DNA of 64,000 bases from Pseudomonas parafulva NBRC 16636 = DSM 17004 (lineage in GTDB: Bacteria > Pseudomonadota > Gammaproteobacteria > Pseudomonadales > Pseudomonadaceae): NCBI RefSeq assembly GCF_000730645.1, contig NZ_BBIU01000002.1, forward strand, positions 124,001-188,000, given 5' to 3'. Both the position numbers and the translations under genes were made by a program. Below, one piece after another: positions 38,008 to 46,564 of this stretch (positions are counted from its first letter, which is position 1; each line of letters opens with the position of its first letter). The notes under the pieces were generated by a model. That model saw only the letters and a list, made by a program, of their open reading frames with translations. It had not been told where the DNA came from and made no database searches.

Positions 38008-38572
38008 AAGGCTGCTGGCGCCTCGGGCGCCTGCCGGTTATCGGCCCGGTGTCACCTTGGGGCATCTGCTGCGTAATCTCGGCCCGCTGGAGATACAGCG
38101 GGCGCAAGCGGGTGTCGCACAGCTGTGTTTCCCGCCCCAGGGTTGGCAGGCCGAGGTGCGTGAGTGCGTCGAAGCGCACCTGCTGATGCACGTCGTGACA
38201 TGCGAGTTTCGGTTGAGCGTGCCTGCCCTGCAACAGGGCGATGTGCGGTTGGAGCTGCGCCACACCGGGGCGTTTCGGCGCACCGGCGTCACCTGCGTGT
38301 TCCGGGGCGGTGACCAGGCCCTCTTTGCCCAAGTACGCGATCATTTAGGCCGAGATGCGACGCTGTTGGCGCAGCTGATGCCGCTGGATTTCAAGCGGTT
38401 GACGCTGCAATGCCGCGATGGCCAATGGCAGCTTGCTCTGGAGCATATGGGTGCTAGCGAGGTGGTCAACCGGATGCCGGCGTTTCGTCGCTATATTCAA
38501 GTAAGTCCGCAGCAGCGTTCGCATTTACTCGCCTGCCTGTCTGGCCTCAGGGAGTTTCTGCAGCGGATCTGA
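37988..38572 (+). CDS. DUF3156 family protein
   Basis: A 194-residue protein starting MIRHLRERLLAPRAPAGYRP; recognised as DUF3156 type, a family known only from its conserved presence next to transporters and catabolic genes. Internal features: GVTLGHLLRNLGPLEIQRA and TLQCRDGQWQLALEHMGASE. No catalytic motif, signal peptide or membrane helix is obvious. It overlaps the APC permease gene by 20 bp, so it is translationally coupled to it, implying a role linked to the transported compound. Confidence 0.65.
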   Translation: MIRHLRERLLAPRAPAGYRPGVTLGHLLRNLGPLEIQRAQAGVAQLCFPPQGWQAEVRECVEAHLLMHVVTCEFRLSVPALQQGDVRLELRHTGAFRRTGVTCVFRGGDQALFAQVRDHLGRDATLLAQLMPLDFKRLTLQCRDGQWQLALEHMGASEVVNRMPAFRRYIQVSPQQRSHLLACLSGLREFLQRI

Positions 38573-38633
38573 AGCGACCTGGCATACCCTTTGCTCAGTG
38601 TACTCAACCAAATGTGATAGTTGTGCGGCCATT

Positions 38634-38647
38634 GTTAACATGTTATC
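38634..38647. promoter_or_regulatory. Operator-like repeat upstream of feaR
   Basis: GTTAA-CATG-TTATC, a member of the GTTAA-N4-TTAAC group found at island promoters. It lies 38 bp before feaR. Confidence 0.5.
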
Positions 38648-38684
38648 AATGGCTGCATAACAACAAATTCGCGCCGAGGCCACT

Positions 38685-39638
38685 ATGCAGACTCAACAAC
38701 CCGACCATCAGGGACTTGATCGCTGGACCGCTGCCATGCAGGGGATTTGCGGCCGTTTCGAAACGGAATTGGCTTGCAATCATTCGCTCTTCATTGGCGA
38801 TGTCTCAGCTCATACGCGCGCAGGCTTGCCAGTCGCCTCTTTGCGTACGAACGCCGGCGTCATTCGGCGGCTGGGTGATAATCCCGCGCTGGATGATGAC
38901 CAGCATTGTTTTCTGGTCCTGCAGCGTTCGGGGCGCTCTACGGTCGAGCAGGGCGGTTTGACCATCTACCTGGCCCCTGGTGATCTCATGCTCATGGACT
39001 CGGTGGGGCGCTGCGAAATCAAGCCGGCGGGTCTGATCGAGCATGTTTCATTGGCGCTTTCCCGCGATCAGGTGCGCAAACAGGTTCCTGGCAGAGGAAC
39101 TCTGGTAGGAAAGATTTCATCCAGCAACGCGTGTGGACGCATGCTTCATGTGTTGATGGATCAGATGTGCAAGGATGAGAACACAGGCGAAGACGGTGCT
39201 CAGGGCGCTGCGTTGGAAGCAGCATTCACCGCGCTTTTGGAGCCGGGCTTTGAGTTTGGAGAAGGCAACCTTGGCAGCATAGATGCGCTTAACGGCGGCA
39301 ATCTGCGCAGTTATGTGCAGAAGGTGATTGACAAGTCGTTGTCACAACCCGGGTTGACGCCTGCTGCGTTGGCTGGCGGGCTTAACATTTCAGTGCGCCA
39401 CCTCTATCGCTTGTTCGAAGAGGACGGTGACAGCGTGTGCCGCTACATTCAACGAGCCCGGCTCAAGCGGAGCGCCGAGGATCTCGCCAATCCGTTCTTC
39501 AGGTGCGAGTCGATTACCTCAATCGCTTATAAGTGGGGCTTCACGGACTCCGCCCATTTCAGCCGCTCGTTCAAAAAGCAGTATGACCAATCTCCAAAGG
39601 ACTACCGGGCCACGGCTATGGACTCCTGCTTGCGCTAA
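38685..39638 (+). CDS. feaR: FeaR-like AraC-family regulator of aromatic amine catabolism
   Basis: A 317-residue activator. The N-terminal ~200 residues are an effector domain that starts DRWTAAMQGICGRFETELAC; the C-terminal AraC double HTH covers about 215-312 (LAGGLNISVRHLYRLFEEDG, then SIAYKWGFTDSAHFSRSFKK). FeaR in E. coli activates the tyramine/phenylethylamine oxidase and FeaB genes. Here it is next to an amine permease and a flavoprotein-cupin pair, in line with amine use. A perfect bidirectional terminator follows. Effector specificity is inferred. Confidence 0.86.
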   Translation: MQTQQPDHQGLDRWTAAMQGICGRFETELACNHSLFIGDVSAHTRAGLPVASLRTNAGVIRRLGDNPALDDDQHCFLVLQRSGRSTVEQGGLTIYLAPGDLMLMDSVGRCEIKPAGLIEHVSLALSRDQVRKQVPGRGTLVGKISSSNACGRMLHVLMDQMCKDENTGEDGAQGAALEAAFTALLEPGFEFGEGNLGSIDALNGGNLRSYVQKVIDKSLSQPGLTPAALAGGLNISVRHLYRLFEEDGDSVCRYIQRARLKRSAEDLANPFFRCESITSIAYKWGFTDSAHFSRSFKKQYDQSPKDYRATAMDSCLR

Positions 39639-39649
39639 CCCACCGCAGT

Positions 39650-39688
39650 AAAAACGCCGCCAGCGCGTGTAGCGCTGGCGGCGTTTTT
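39650..39688. terminator. Bidirectional terminator between feaR and the cupin gene
   Basis: AAAAACGCCGCCAGCGC-GTGTA-GCGCTGGCGGCGTTTTT: a 17-bp perfect stem with A-tract and T-tract on either side, between convergent genes. Confidence 0.95.
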
Positions 39689-39702
39689 AATACCTGCTTG
39701 CG

Positions 39703-40068
39703 TCAAGCCACGGCGAAGTAGTGCTTGACGAACGACTCGCTCAAAATCTCCCACAGCACCGGCGTGCCCTTGGTTACGAACCAGGCGTCACCGGCTTTGT
39801 AGCGAGTGACCTGGCCTGTGGACTCGTCAGTCAGCTGGATTTCGCCTGTGACGATTACCGCCTGCTCGTTGAACGGGTAAACCATGCGGAATTTGCCGCG
39901 GGTGGTGCCAAAGTAAGCGCTGCTGACGGCGTCGGTCGGCGCTCCGTGGGTCATTTTGCCAAAGGCTTTGACTTCGCCTTCGAGGATTTCCGAGCCCAGA
40001 TCGGCAACGGTGCCCCAGGCATCGAGTTCGGACAGTTGTATGCCTTGCTTGGCGGCAGTGAGGGTCAT
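39703..40068 (-). CDS. Small cupin-domain protein
   Basis: A 121-residue single cupin: MTLTAAKQGIQLSELDAWGT, an AVIVTGEIQLTDESTGQ strand and KAGDAWFVTKGTPVLWEI, the second cupin box. Family of the DUF861/EutQ-like cupins often coupled to PuuB-like flavoproteins. It starts 29 bp after the flavoprotein's stop, in the same operon. It may handle the aldehyde or imine product, or stabilise the oxidase (inference). Confidence 0.8.
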   Translation of the reverse strand: MTLTAAKQGIQLSELDAWGTVADLGSEILEGEVKAFGKMTHGAPTDAVSSAYFGTTRGKFRMVYPFNEQAVIVTGEIQLTDESTGQVTRYKAGDAWFVTKGTPVLWEILSESFVKHYFAVA

Positions 40069-40097
40069 GGCAGTTCTCCAGTGGGTGAAAGATACGG

Positions 40098-41396
40098 TTA
40101 GCGGCGGCCGTTGAAATAGCCCGAAAGCTGGTGCACGGTCTTGCCGGCGGTGAGCAGCAGCGGGCGGAAATGGTCCTTGCCGAGGATCCGTGCGTGTTTG
40201 ACCGAACTGATCAGGTCGTAGCGCGATGAGCCTTCGTGCATGCCCTCGGCGAGAATCTTGCAAATGATGTGGCTGGGCGTGACGCCAAAGCCCGAATATC
40301 CCTGAACGTAAAATGCGTTGGGGCGATTGCTGAGTGTGCCGATCTGCGGGAACAGGTTGGCGCTTGTGGCCATTGGGCCGCCCCAGGCGAGGTCGATCCG
40401 CACATCCTTGAGGTAGGGGAAAATCTTCAGCATCAAGGCACGGTTCCAGGTCTTGAGGTCCAGCGGGATGTGCTCGATGAACGGCGTGGCGGCTCCGAAC
40501 AGCAGGCGGTTTTCGCGGGTGACGCGGTAGTAATCGATCACCGGGCGGATATCGCTGTAAGCGCCGCGGATCGGGCTGATACGCTGTATCAGTTCTTCCG
40601 GCAGTGGCTCAGTCATCATCTGGAAGGCGTAGGTGTTGATGGTGCGTGCGTGCAGCTCCGGTTCCATTTTGTTGAGGAAGCTGTCGCAGGCCCACAGCAG
40701 CTTGCTGGCTCGTACCGAGCCGCGGCCGGTGCGCACCTTGATACGCTCGCCGTAGGTCACCTCCAGCGCCGGGCTGTGTTCAAAGATGCGCGCGCCGTGG
40801 CCTATCAGGGCCTGGGCTTCGCCCAACAGCAGATTGAGCGAGTGCACGTGGCCGCCGCCCATGTGCAGCAGGGCGCTGCTGTAAGCGTCGCTGCCGATGA
40901 TCTGCTTGACCTCAGAACCACCCAGAAAGCGGATCTCGTCATGGGTGTTGATCGACTTGAAGTCTTTTTCCCATGCTCGCAGGGTCTTTTCCTGGCGTTT
41001 ATTGAAGCCCATGTAGCCATAGCCGTGGCAGAAGTCGGCATCAATGTTGTAGCGGGCTATGCGCTCTTTGATGATGCCGGCGCCCAGTTCGCTGATCTCG
41101 AAAATCTGCTTCAGCCCCTGGTCGCCGACGCTGCTTCTGATCTTTTCCAGATCATGTCCAATGCCGGCCATGATCTGCCCGCCATTGCGCCCGGTACCGC
41201 CAAAACCCAGGTAGCGGGCTTCGAGTACCACCACATTGGTGACGCCTTTTTCTGCCAGTTCCAGTGCTGTGTTGATACCCGAGAAGCCGCCACCGATGAC
41301 CACGACATCGGCGTCGATGTCGCTTTCCAGGGTGGGGAAGCCAAGGTTGTATTTTTTGGTCGCGGTGTAGTAGGTCGGGGTCTCGATGTTGATCAT
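40098..41396 (-). CDS. FAD-dependent amine oxidase, PuuB/DAO type
   Basis: A 432-residue flavoprotein starting MINIETPTYYTATKKYN. FAD motif DVVVIGGGFSGINTALELA near residue 31, then VVVLEARYLGFGGTGRNGGQ (the GRNGGQ region characteristic of gamma-glutamylputrescine oxidase-like enzymes), and a C-terminal YVQGYSGFGVTPSH. Best reading is an oxidase of a primary amine giving an aldehyde, H2O2 and ammonia. Together with FeaR and the FeaB-like dehydrogenase the natural substrate would be tyramine or phenylethylamine; putrescine derivatives are the alternative. Operon with the cupin gene. Divergent from tyrS with ~320 bp between starts. Confidence 0.82.
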   Translation of the reverse strand: MINIETPTYYTATKKYNLGFPTLESDIDADVVVIGGGFSGINTALELAEKGVTNVVVLEARYLGFGGTGRNGGQIMAGIGHDLEKIRSSVGDQGLKQIFEISELGAGIIKERIARYNIDADFCHGYGYMGFNKRQEKTLRAWEKDFKSINTHDEIRFLGGSEVKQIIGSDAYSSALLHMGGGHVHSLNLLLGEAQALIGHGARIFEHSPALEVTYGERIKVRTGRGSVRASKLLWACDSFLNKMEPELHARTINTYAFQMMTEPLPEELIQRISPIRGAYSDIRPVIDYYRVTRENRLLFGAATPFIEHIPLDLKTWNRALMLKIFPYLKDVRIDLAWGGPMATSANLFPQIGTLSNRPNAFYVQGYSGFGVTPSHIICKILAEGMHEGSSRYDLISSVKHARILGKDHFRPLLLTAGKTVHQLSGYFNGRR

Positions 41397-41715
41397 GACG
41401 CAGCCTGCTGAATTGGAATTGTGATGGGGCCTTTGCCGAGGCAGTGCACGTGGTGCCATTGAGCACCTAACGATCGGTAGGCGTCTTGCCTGAGCCTGCC
41501 AAGGCGTTTGCTCTGCGTGCCAGGGCGCAGTGTAGGTGGAGGCTTGACGTACGTCGTAGACTCCTTGATCATGGATGTCATGAATATGTTAATAAATCTA
41601 CCACGTTACCGCCGTTACGCCACCTCAAGCTGAGGCGGTCGTGACTGCGTGCACGTCATCCGCCCGGGGCGGCTGGACGTGTGTCTCGCTCCTCGGGCTT
41701 TACCCAGGAGTTATC
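41397..41715. other. Divergent promoter region between flavoprotein oxidase and tyrS
   Basis: About 320 bp with no ORF of its own. It has a short hairpin CCTCAAGCTGAGG (41625-41637) in the tyrS leader, a weak GTTAA-type half site at about 41580-41593 and the tyrS ribosome site CAGGAG at 41705-41710. No T-box element is recognisable. Confidence 0.4.
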
Positions 41716-42945
41716 ATGAGCGACCTGCATTCCGACCTGATCGGCCACCTGCAAGCCAGGGGCTTCATTCACCAGAGCACTGACCTCGAAGGACTACGCT
41801 CTCATCTGCGCGATGGACCGCGCACGTTCTATCTGGGCTTTGATGCCACAGCCGACAGCCTGCATGTCGGGCACCTGCAGGGTTTGATGCTAATGCGCTG
41901 GCTGCAGAAGGCTGGGCACCGTCCGATCCTGCTGATCGGTGGCGCGACCACGCGGATCGGTGACCCAAGCTTCCGGGACGAGAGCCGCCCGGTACTCGAT
42001 GAGGCGCAGATTCAGGCCAATATCGCTGGCATCACGCGGACCTTCGGGCGCTACCTGCGTTTGGGTGAGGGGGAGGGCTTGGTGGTCGACAACGCGCAGT
42101 GGCTCGATGGTATCGGCTATCTGCAGTTCCTCGACCAGGTTGGGCGTTACTTCTCGATCAACCGCCTGTTGACGTTCGACTCGGTGCGCCAACGCCTGGA
42201 CCGGGAACACTCGCTGTCATTTCTGGAGTTCGGTTATACCCTGCTGCAGGCCCATGACTTTACCGAGCTGGCGCGTCAGCACGACTGCACGCTGCAATTG
42301 GGCGGTGCTGACCAGTGGGCCAACATCATCAATGGCGTCGAGCTGGCCCGGCGCCGTGATCAGCGTCAGTTGTTCGGTCTGACCATGCCGTTATTGACCA
42401 ATAGCGATGGCAAGAAGATGGGCAAGTCGCTCAACGGCGCAGTCTGGCTTGACGAGCGTCGCCTGCCGAGCTTCGACTTCTGGCAGTTCTGGCGCAATTG
42501 CGACGATCGGGACCTTCCGCGCTTTCTGGCCCTGTTTACAGAACTTTCGCTGGAGCGGATCGCCGAACTCACGCGCGAGGGTGGTGCGGCCTTGAACCAG
42601 GCCAAGGCGCTGCTGGCCGATGAGGTGACAGCCCTGGCGCACGGCGCTGAGGCAGCCAAGGCTGCGCGAGAGGCCGCCAGTGGCGTGTACGGGGACGGCA
42701 GCGGCGCTGGGTTGACCACTATTACCGTAGCCCGCAGCACGCTGCAGGTCTTGAGCCTGGCCGAGGTACTGGTGCAGGCCGGTCTGCAACCATCGCGTGG
42801 TGCGGCAAGGCGACTGGCGGAGGGAGGGGGCTTGCGCCTGGATGGTGAGGTGGTGCTATCAGTGGACGCCGATTTACCGCCTGGCCAGCATCAATGGCGC
42901 CTGAGCTTGGGCAAGAAGCGCCATTACCACTTGCTTATCGAGTAA
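41716..42945 (+). CDS. tyrS: Additional tyrosyl-tRNA synthetase
   Basis: Class I aminoacyl-tRNA synthetase of 409 residues. It has [15 protein letters not shown] with the HIGH-type signature at 50-53, [17 protein letters not shown], a KMGKS-type signature (in [16 protein letters not shown], near 235) and a C-terminal S4-like RNA-binding domain ([20 protein letters not shown]). Complete and apparently active. It lies between the amine oxidase and an hpaR-type regulator. A housekeeping copy would be expected elsewhere in such a genome, so this is probably an accessory enzyme, possibly less sensitive to tyramine or DOPA (hypothesis). Confidence 0.9.
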   Translation: MSDLHSDLIGHLQARGFIHQSTDLEGLRSHLRDGPRTFYLGFDATADSLHVGHLQGLMLMRWLQKAGHRPILLIGGATTRIGDPSFRDESRPVLDEAQIQANIAGITRTFGRYLRLGEGEGLVVDNAQWLDGIGYLQFLDQVGRYFSINRLLTFDSVRQRLDREHSLSFLEFGYTLLQAHDFTELARQHDCTLQLGGADQWANIINGVELARRRDQRQLFGLTMPLLTNSDGKKMGKSLNGAVWLDERRLPSFDFWQFWRNCDDRDLPRFLALFTELSLERIAELTREGGAALNQAKALLADEVTALAHGAEAAKAAREAASGVYGDGSGAGLTTITVARSTLQVLSLAEVLVQAGLQPSRGAARRLAEGGGLRLDGEVVLSVDADLPPGQHQWRLSLGKKRHYHLLIE

Positions 42946-42948
42946 TTG

Positions 42949-42962
42949 GTTAATGTATTAAT
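42949..42962. promoter_or_regulatory. Operator-like repeat before hpaR1
   Basis: GTTAA-TGTA-TTAAT, between tyrS and the MarR gene, 56 bp before its start. One of the GTTAA-N4-TTAAC group. Confidence 0.6.
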
Positions 42963-43018
42963 GAGCGTGTGCTGGCATACTCGCCTGCACGCTTTTTATC
43001 GACGAGCCCCCCGTACGA

Positions 43019-43441
43019 ATGACCACGCCACGCCCCTCCCTTACGCTCACGCTGCTGCAGGCTCGCGAAGCCACCATGGCGTTCTTCCGCCCGGCGCTGA
43101 ACGCCCACGAGTTGACCGAACAGCAATGGCGGGTCATTCGTATCCTGCGCCAGCAGGGTGAGTTGGAAAGCCATCAGTTGGCTGAGCTTGCCTGTATTCT
43201 CAAACCGAGCATGAGCGGCGTGCTCAAGCGCCTTGAGCGCGACGGTATTGTCGCGCGGCGCAAGTCTTCTGAAGACCAACGCAGGGTATTCATCAACCTC
43301 ACGGTCAAGGGGCAGCAGGTGTTTTTGGCCATGAGCGAGGAAATGGGCCGCAACTACGACAAGATCCTGAGTCAGTTCGGCGAGGAAAAGCTTCAGCAAC
43401 TGACCCGGCTGCTCGAAGAGATGAAGAAGATCAAGCCGTAG
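43019..43441 (+). CDS. hpaR: HpaR-type MarR regulator, copy 1
   Basis: A 140-residue MarR-family repressor of the homoprotocatechuate regulator type: LLQAREATMAFFRPALNAH, the winged helix LESHQLAELACILKPSMSGV and the wing DQRRVFINLT. HpaR of E. coli represses the meta-cleavage operon and is released by 4-HPA or homoprotocatechuate. A second copy, about 65-70% identical by eye, is encoded at 55194. It follows tyrS on the same strand, after the operator-like repeat at 42949. Confidence 0.88.
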   Translation: MTTPRPSLTLTLLQAREATMAFFRPALNAHELTEQQWRVIRILRQQGELESHQLAELACILKPSMSGVLKRLERDGIVARRKSSEDQRRVFINLTVKGQQVFLAMSEEMGRNYDKILSQFGEEKLQQLTRLLEEMKKIKP

Positions 43442-43463
43442 GTCCGCGTGGCTGCCCCTCGCC

Positions 43464-44066
43464 TCAGCGGTTCAGCGACAATGAGTCGTCAAGGATTTTC
43501 AACAGCGATGCCGCACGTCGTGCATAGACGGCGGGGTCGGCATACATCAGTTCCACATGCAGGCTGTCGATGATGCCCAGGTAGGCATCGGCATAGACCT
43601 CCAGGCGTGTGCTTGCCAGGTCGGCCCAGCTATAGCGCGCATGCAGCGCTTGGCAAAAACCTTCGCGCACGCCGTCCAGATATCGCTCGAACCCTGAGGT
43701 GACGGCCTCCTTGATATCGATCGGAGGCAGAAACGCGGTGCGCAGGATGAAACGCAGGTTCTGCGACTGTTGGTAGCGCTCGGCAAGGTGAAGCACCAGC
43801 CAGTGCCCAGGCGCTACTGCGCCCGCCGCCTCCTCTCGAAAAGTGCTCTCGACGAATTGGGTCTCCACTTCCAGTGCACGCTGAAACGCTTCCAGGAACA
43901 ATGCATCCTTGTTCGCGAAGTGCGCGTAGAGCGAGGCTTTACGCATGCCAGCCAGTTGAGCGATCTCATTCAACGAGGAGGCGTCGTAACCGAATGCTGC
44001 GAAGTGGCCGACGGCGGCGTCGCAGATACGTGCCGCAGAGGGGGAAAGCGCTTTCAACCAGGTCAC
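43464..44066 (-). CDS. TetR/AcrR-family regulator
   Basis: A 200-residue regulator with an N-terminal HTH (SPSAARICDAAVGHFAAFGY, then SSLNEIAQLAGMRKASLYAH) and a variable ligand domain. Convergent with hpaR1 and divergent from the 4-HPA hydroxylase oxygenase gene (245 bp between starts), so it most likely regulates the hydroxylase genes. It might instead act on the palindrome at 28124 (speculative). Confidence 0.85.
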   Translation of the reverse strand: MTWLKALSPSAARICDAAVGHFAAFGYDASSLNEIAQLAGMRKASLYAHFANKDALFLEAFQRALEVETQFVESTFREEAAGAVAPGHWLVLHLAERYQQSQNLRFILRTAFLPPIDIKEAVTSGFERYLDGVREGFCQALHARYSWADLASTRLEVYADAYLGIIDSLHVELMYADPAVYARRAASLLKILDDSLSLNR

Positions 44067-44310
44067 TCCATCAATGGCGCGGGTAGGCCACGCGCGCTTC
44101 GAGAAGGATTGTGGTGGCGACTGGGGCAGGGGTCAATCGCTTCGAGGTGAACCCAGGGCCGATACCATGGAAAGTACAATTTTCCCCTCGTAACGTGCAT
44201 TTCTCGACACCTGCCTCAGCCACATACTGAACGCGTCATTGAGACTATTCGGCTGCCCGCTGCCGCGCAGGGGGTTGCACGCTGGTTATCCAATAATAAA
44301 GAGACCGTTC

Positions 44311-45480
44311 ATGAAAAAGCCAAATCCTTTGCTGGAAGACCTCAAAGCCATCCTGCCGGCCATTGCTGCCAACGCATTCAAGGCTGAGCAAGACCGCAGT
44401 GTGCCAGCAGAGAACATCGCCTCGCTCAAAAGTATCGGCATGCATCGCGCTTTCCTGCCCAAGCAGTACGGTGGCCTGGAAATTTCCTTGCCGCAGTTCG
44501 CCCAGTGCATCGCGTTGCTGGCCGGCGCGTGTGCCAGCACCGCTTGGGCTATGAGCCTGCTGTGCACCCACAGCCACCAGATGGCGATGTTCCCGGCCAA
44601 GTTGCAGCAGGACGTATGGGGTACTGACCCGGACGCCACGGCCAGCAGCAGCATCGCGCCGTTCGGCCGTACCGAAGAGGTGGAAGGCGGTGTGACCTTC
44701 AGTGGTGAAATGGGCTGGAGCTCCGGCTGCGACCACGCCGAGTGGGCGATCCTCGGCTTCCGTCGGCCCAATGACGAAGGCACCCAGGATTACTGCTTCG
44801 CGGTTCTGCCGCGCAGCGACTATGAAATCCGTGACGACTGGTATGCAGTGGGCATGCGCGGCAGCGGCAGCAAGACGCTGATCGTACGCGGCGCTTTCGT
44901 GCCCGAGCACCGCATCCAGAAGGCCAAGGATATGATGGAAGGCAAGTCCGCCGGCTTCGGTATGTACCCGGACAGCAAGATTTTCTTCGCTCCGTATCGC
45001 CCTTATTTCGCCAGCGGCTTCTCTACCGTCAGCCTGGGCATTGCCGAGCGCATGCTGGAAGTGTTCCGCGAGAAAACCCGCAACCGCGTGCGTGCCTACA
45101 CCGGTGCGGCGGTCGGTGCCGCCACGCCTGCCCTGATGCGCCTGGCTGAGTCCACCCACCAGGTGGCTGCCGCACGGGCGTTGCTGGAAAAGAGCTGGGA
45201 CGAGATTGCGCAATACAGCGAACGTCATGAATACCCATCGCGCGCTACCTTGGCGTTCTGGCGCACCAACCAAGGCTACGCGGTGAAAATGTGCATCCAG
45301 GCGGTCGATCGCCTGATGGAAGCAGCCGGCGGCGGCGCTTGGTTCGATACCAGTGAACTGCAGCGACTGTTCCGTGATTCGCACATGACCGGTGCCCATG
45401 CTTACACCGACTATGACGTCTGCGCACAGATCCTTGGCCGTGAACTGATGGGCCTGGAGCCTGACCCGGCGATGGTTTGA
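44311..45480 (+). CDS. p-Hydroxyphenylacetate 3-hydroxylase, oxygenase component (C2)
   Basis: Flavin-dependent monooxygenase component that hydroxylates 4-HPA to 3,4-dihydroxyphenylacetate (homoprotocatechuate) using reduced FMN/FAD supplied by the reductase component. The 389-residue sequence has the acyl-CoA-dehydrogenase fold of the Acinetobacter baumannii C2 enzyme, e.g. HRAFLPKQYGGLEISLPQFA, CASTAWAMSLLCTHSHQMAM, DDWYAVGMRGSGSKTLIV and GAHAYTDYDVCAQILGRELM. It is not of the E. coli HpaB type. ATG 44311 chosen after AAAGAGA. The reductase gene follows after a 78-bp gap with a hairpin. It feeds the downstream meta-cleavage operon on the other strand. Confidence 0.9.
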   Translation: MKKPNPLLEDLKAILPAIAANAFKAEQDRSVPAENIASLKSIGMHRAFLPKQYGGLEISLPQFAQCIALLAGACASTAWAMSLLCTHSHQMAMFPAKLQQDVWGTDPDATASSSIAPFGRTEEVEGGVTFSGEMGWSSGCDHAEWAILGFRRPNDEGTQDYCFAVLPRSDYEIRDDWYAVGMRGSGSKTLIVRGAFVPEHRIQKAKDMMEGKSAGFGMYPDSKIFFAPYRPYFASGFSTVSLGIAERMLEVFREKTRNRVRAYTGAAVGAATPALMRLAESTHQVAAARALLEKSWDEIAQYSERHEYPSRATLAFWRTNQGYAVKMCIQAVDRLMEAAGGGAWFDTSELQRLFRDSHMTGAHAYTDYDVCAQILGRELMGLEPDPAMV

Positions 45481-45524
45481 CCGCCGCCCGGCTGATCCCC
45501 CGCAACAACCACAACAACAAACAG

Positions 45525-45547
45525 GGGCAGGCCCGTTCGGCCTGCCC
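45525..45547 (+). promoter_or_regulatory. Hairpin between hydroxylase component genes
   Basis: GGGCAGGC-CCGTTCG-GCCTGCCC, an 8-bp perfect stem ending just before the GGGAG ribosome site of the reductase gene (45559). No T-tract. It could attenuate or protect the mRNA and so set the ratio of the two components. Confidence 0.5.
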
Positions 45548-45558
45548 GGGAGTCTTGC

Positions 45559-46500
45559 ATGTCCAATTCAACCTCTGTGACCGATTTCGATACCCGTGCC
45601 TTCCGCCGTGCCTTGGGTAATTTCGCGACTGGCGTGACTGTGGTCACCGCAGCCGGGCCGAGTGGCCGCAAGGTCGGTGTCACCGCCAACAGCTTCAACT
45701 CGGTGTCACTGGACCCCGCATTGATCCTCTGGAGTATCGATAAACGCTCCACCAGCCATGAGGTTTTCGAGGAAGCTTCGCACTTTGCAGTGAACATCCT
45801 CGCGGCCGATCAGATCGACCTGTCGAACAACTTCGCACGTCCCAAGGACGATCGTTTCGCCGGCATCGAGTACGAGGAAGGGATCGGTGGTGCGCCGCTG
45901 TTCGCCGACTGTGCGGCGCGTTTCCAGTGTGAGAAGTTCCAGCAACTGGACGGCGGCGATCACTGGATCCTGGTCGGCAAGGTCGTAGCCTTCGATGACT
46001 TTGGCCGCTCTCCGCTGCTTTACCATCAAGGTGCTTACTCGATGGTGCTGCCGCACACCCGCATGACCCGACGGGCGGAAGGGCAGGCGCCGAGCAGTCA
46101 CTTCCAGGGCCGTCTGCAGCACAACCTGTACTACCTGATGACTCAGGCCCTGCGTGCCTACCAGGCCGACTATCAGCCGCGTCAATTGTGCACTGGCCTG
46201 CGCACTAGCGAAGCCCGTATGTTGATGGTGCTGGAAAACGATGCTGGGCTCAGCTTGAACGACCTGCAGCGCGAAGTGGCGATGCCTGCGCGTGAGATTG
46301 AGGAGGCCGTAGCCAACCTCAAGCGCAAGAGTTTGATCGCTGACGACGACGGTCGTGTGCGGCTGTCTGCAAAAGGGGTGGATGAGACCGAAGCGCTGTG
46401 GGGCATTGCTCAGGAGCAGCAGGACAAGGTGTTCGGGCAGTTCAGTGCTGAGCAGTTGGAGACCTTCAAGACCGTGCTCAAAGCCATTATTCAGATGTGA
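45559..46500 (+). CDS. p-Hydroxyphenylacetate 3-hydroxylase, reductase component (C1)
   Basis: NADH:flavin reductase of the two-component 4-HPA hydroxylase, 313 residues. The N-terminal half is a flavin-reductase domain (FRRALGNFATGVTVVTA, VTANSFNSVSLDPALILWSI). The C-terminal half (about 190-313) is a MarR-like domain (SEARMLMVLENDAGLSLNDL, then VANLKRKSLIADDDGRVRLS) that in the Acinetobacter enzyme makes the reductase respond to 4-HPA. The whole layout matches that enzyme. A strong terminator follows at 46515. Confidence 0.9.
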   Translation: MSNSTSVTDFDTRAFRRALGNFATGVTVVTAAGPSGRKVGVTANSFNSVSLDPALILWSIDKRSTSHEVFEEASHFAVNILAADQIDLSNNFARPKDDRFAGIEYEEGIGGAPLFADCAARFQCEKFQQLDGGDHWILVGKVVAFDDFGRSPLLYHQGAYSMVLPHTRMTRRAEGQAPSSHFQGRLQHNLYYLMTQALRAYQADYQPRQLCTGLRTSEARMLMVLENDAGLSLNDLQREVAMPAREIEEAVANLKRKSLIADDDGRVRLSAKGVDETEALWGIAQEQQDKVFGQFSAEQLETFKTVLKAIIQM

Positions 46501-46514
46501 CAATGGTCTTGAAC

Positions 46515-46543
46515 AAAAACGGCGCCCATCGGGCGCCGTTTTT
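46515..46543. terminator. Bidirectional terminator after the hydroxylase genes
   Basis: AAAAACGGCGCCC-ATC-GGGCGCCGTTTTT, a perfect stem between the convergent hydroxylase and hpaI genes. Confidence 0.93.
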
Positions 46544-46564
46544 GTTTCTAGCGATAGCGAAGGT

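Noticed and set aside
40236..41411. 391-residue plus-strand ORF
   Set aside because: Antisense to the FAD oxidase, whose FAD motifs and operon context are clear.
41397..41715. Possible T-box or tyrosine riboswitch before tyrS
   Set aside because: Only a short hairpin is present; no specifier loop, antiterminator or T-box consensus, and T-boxes are not expected in Pseudomonas.
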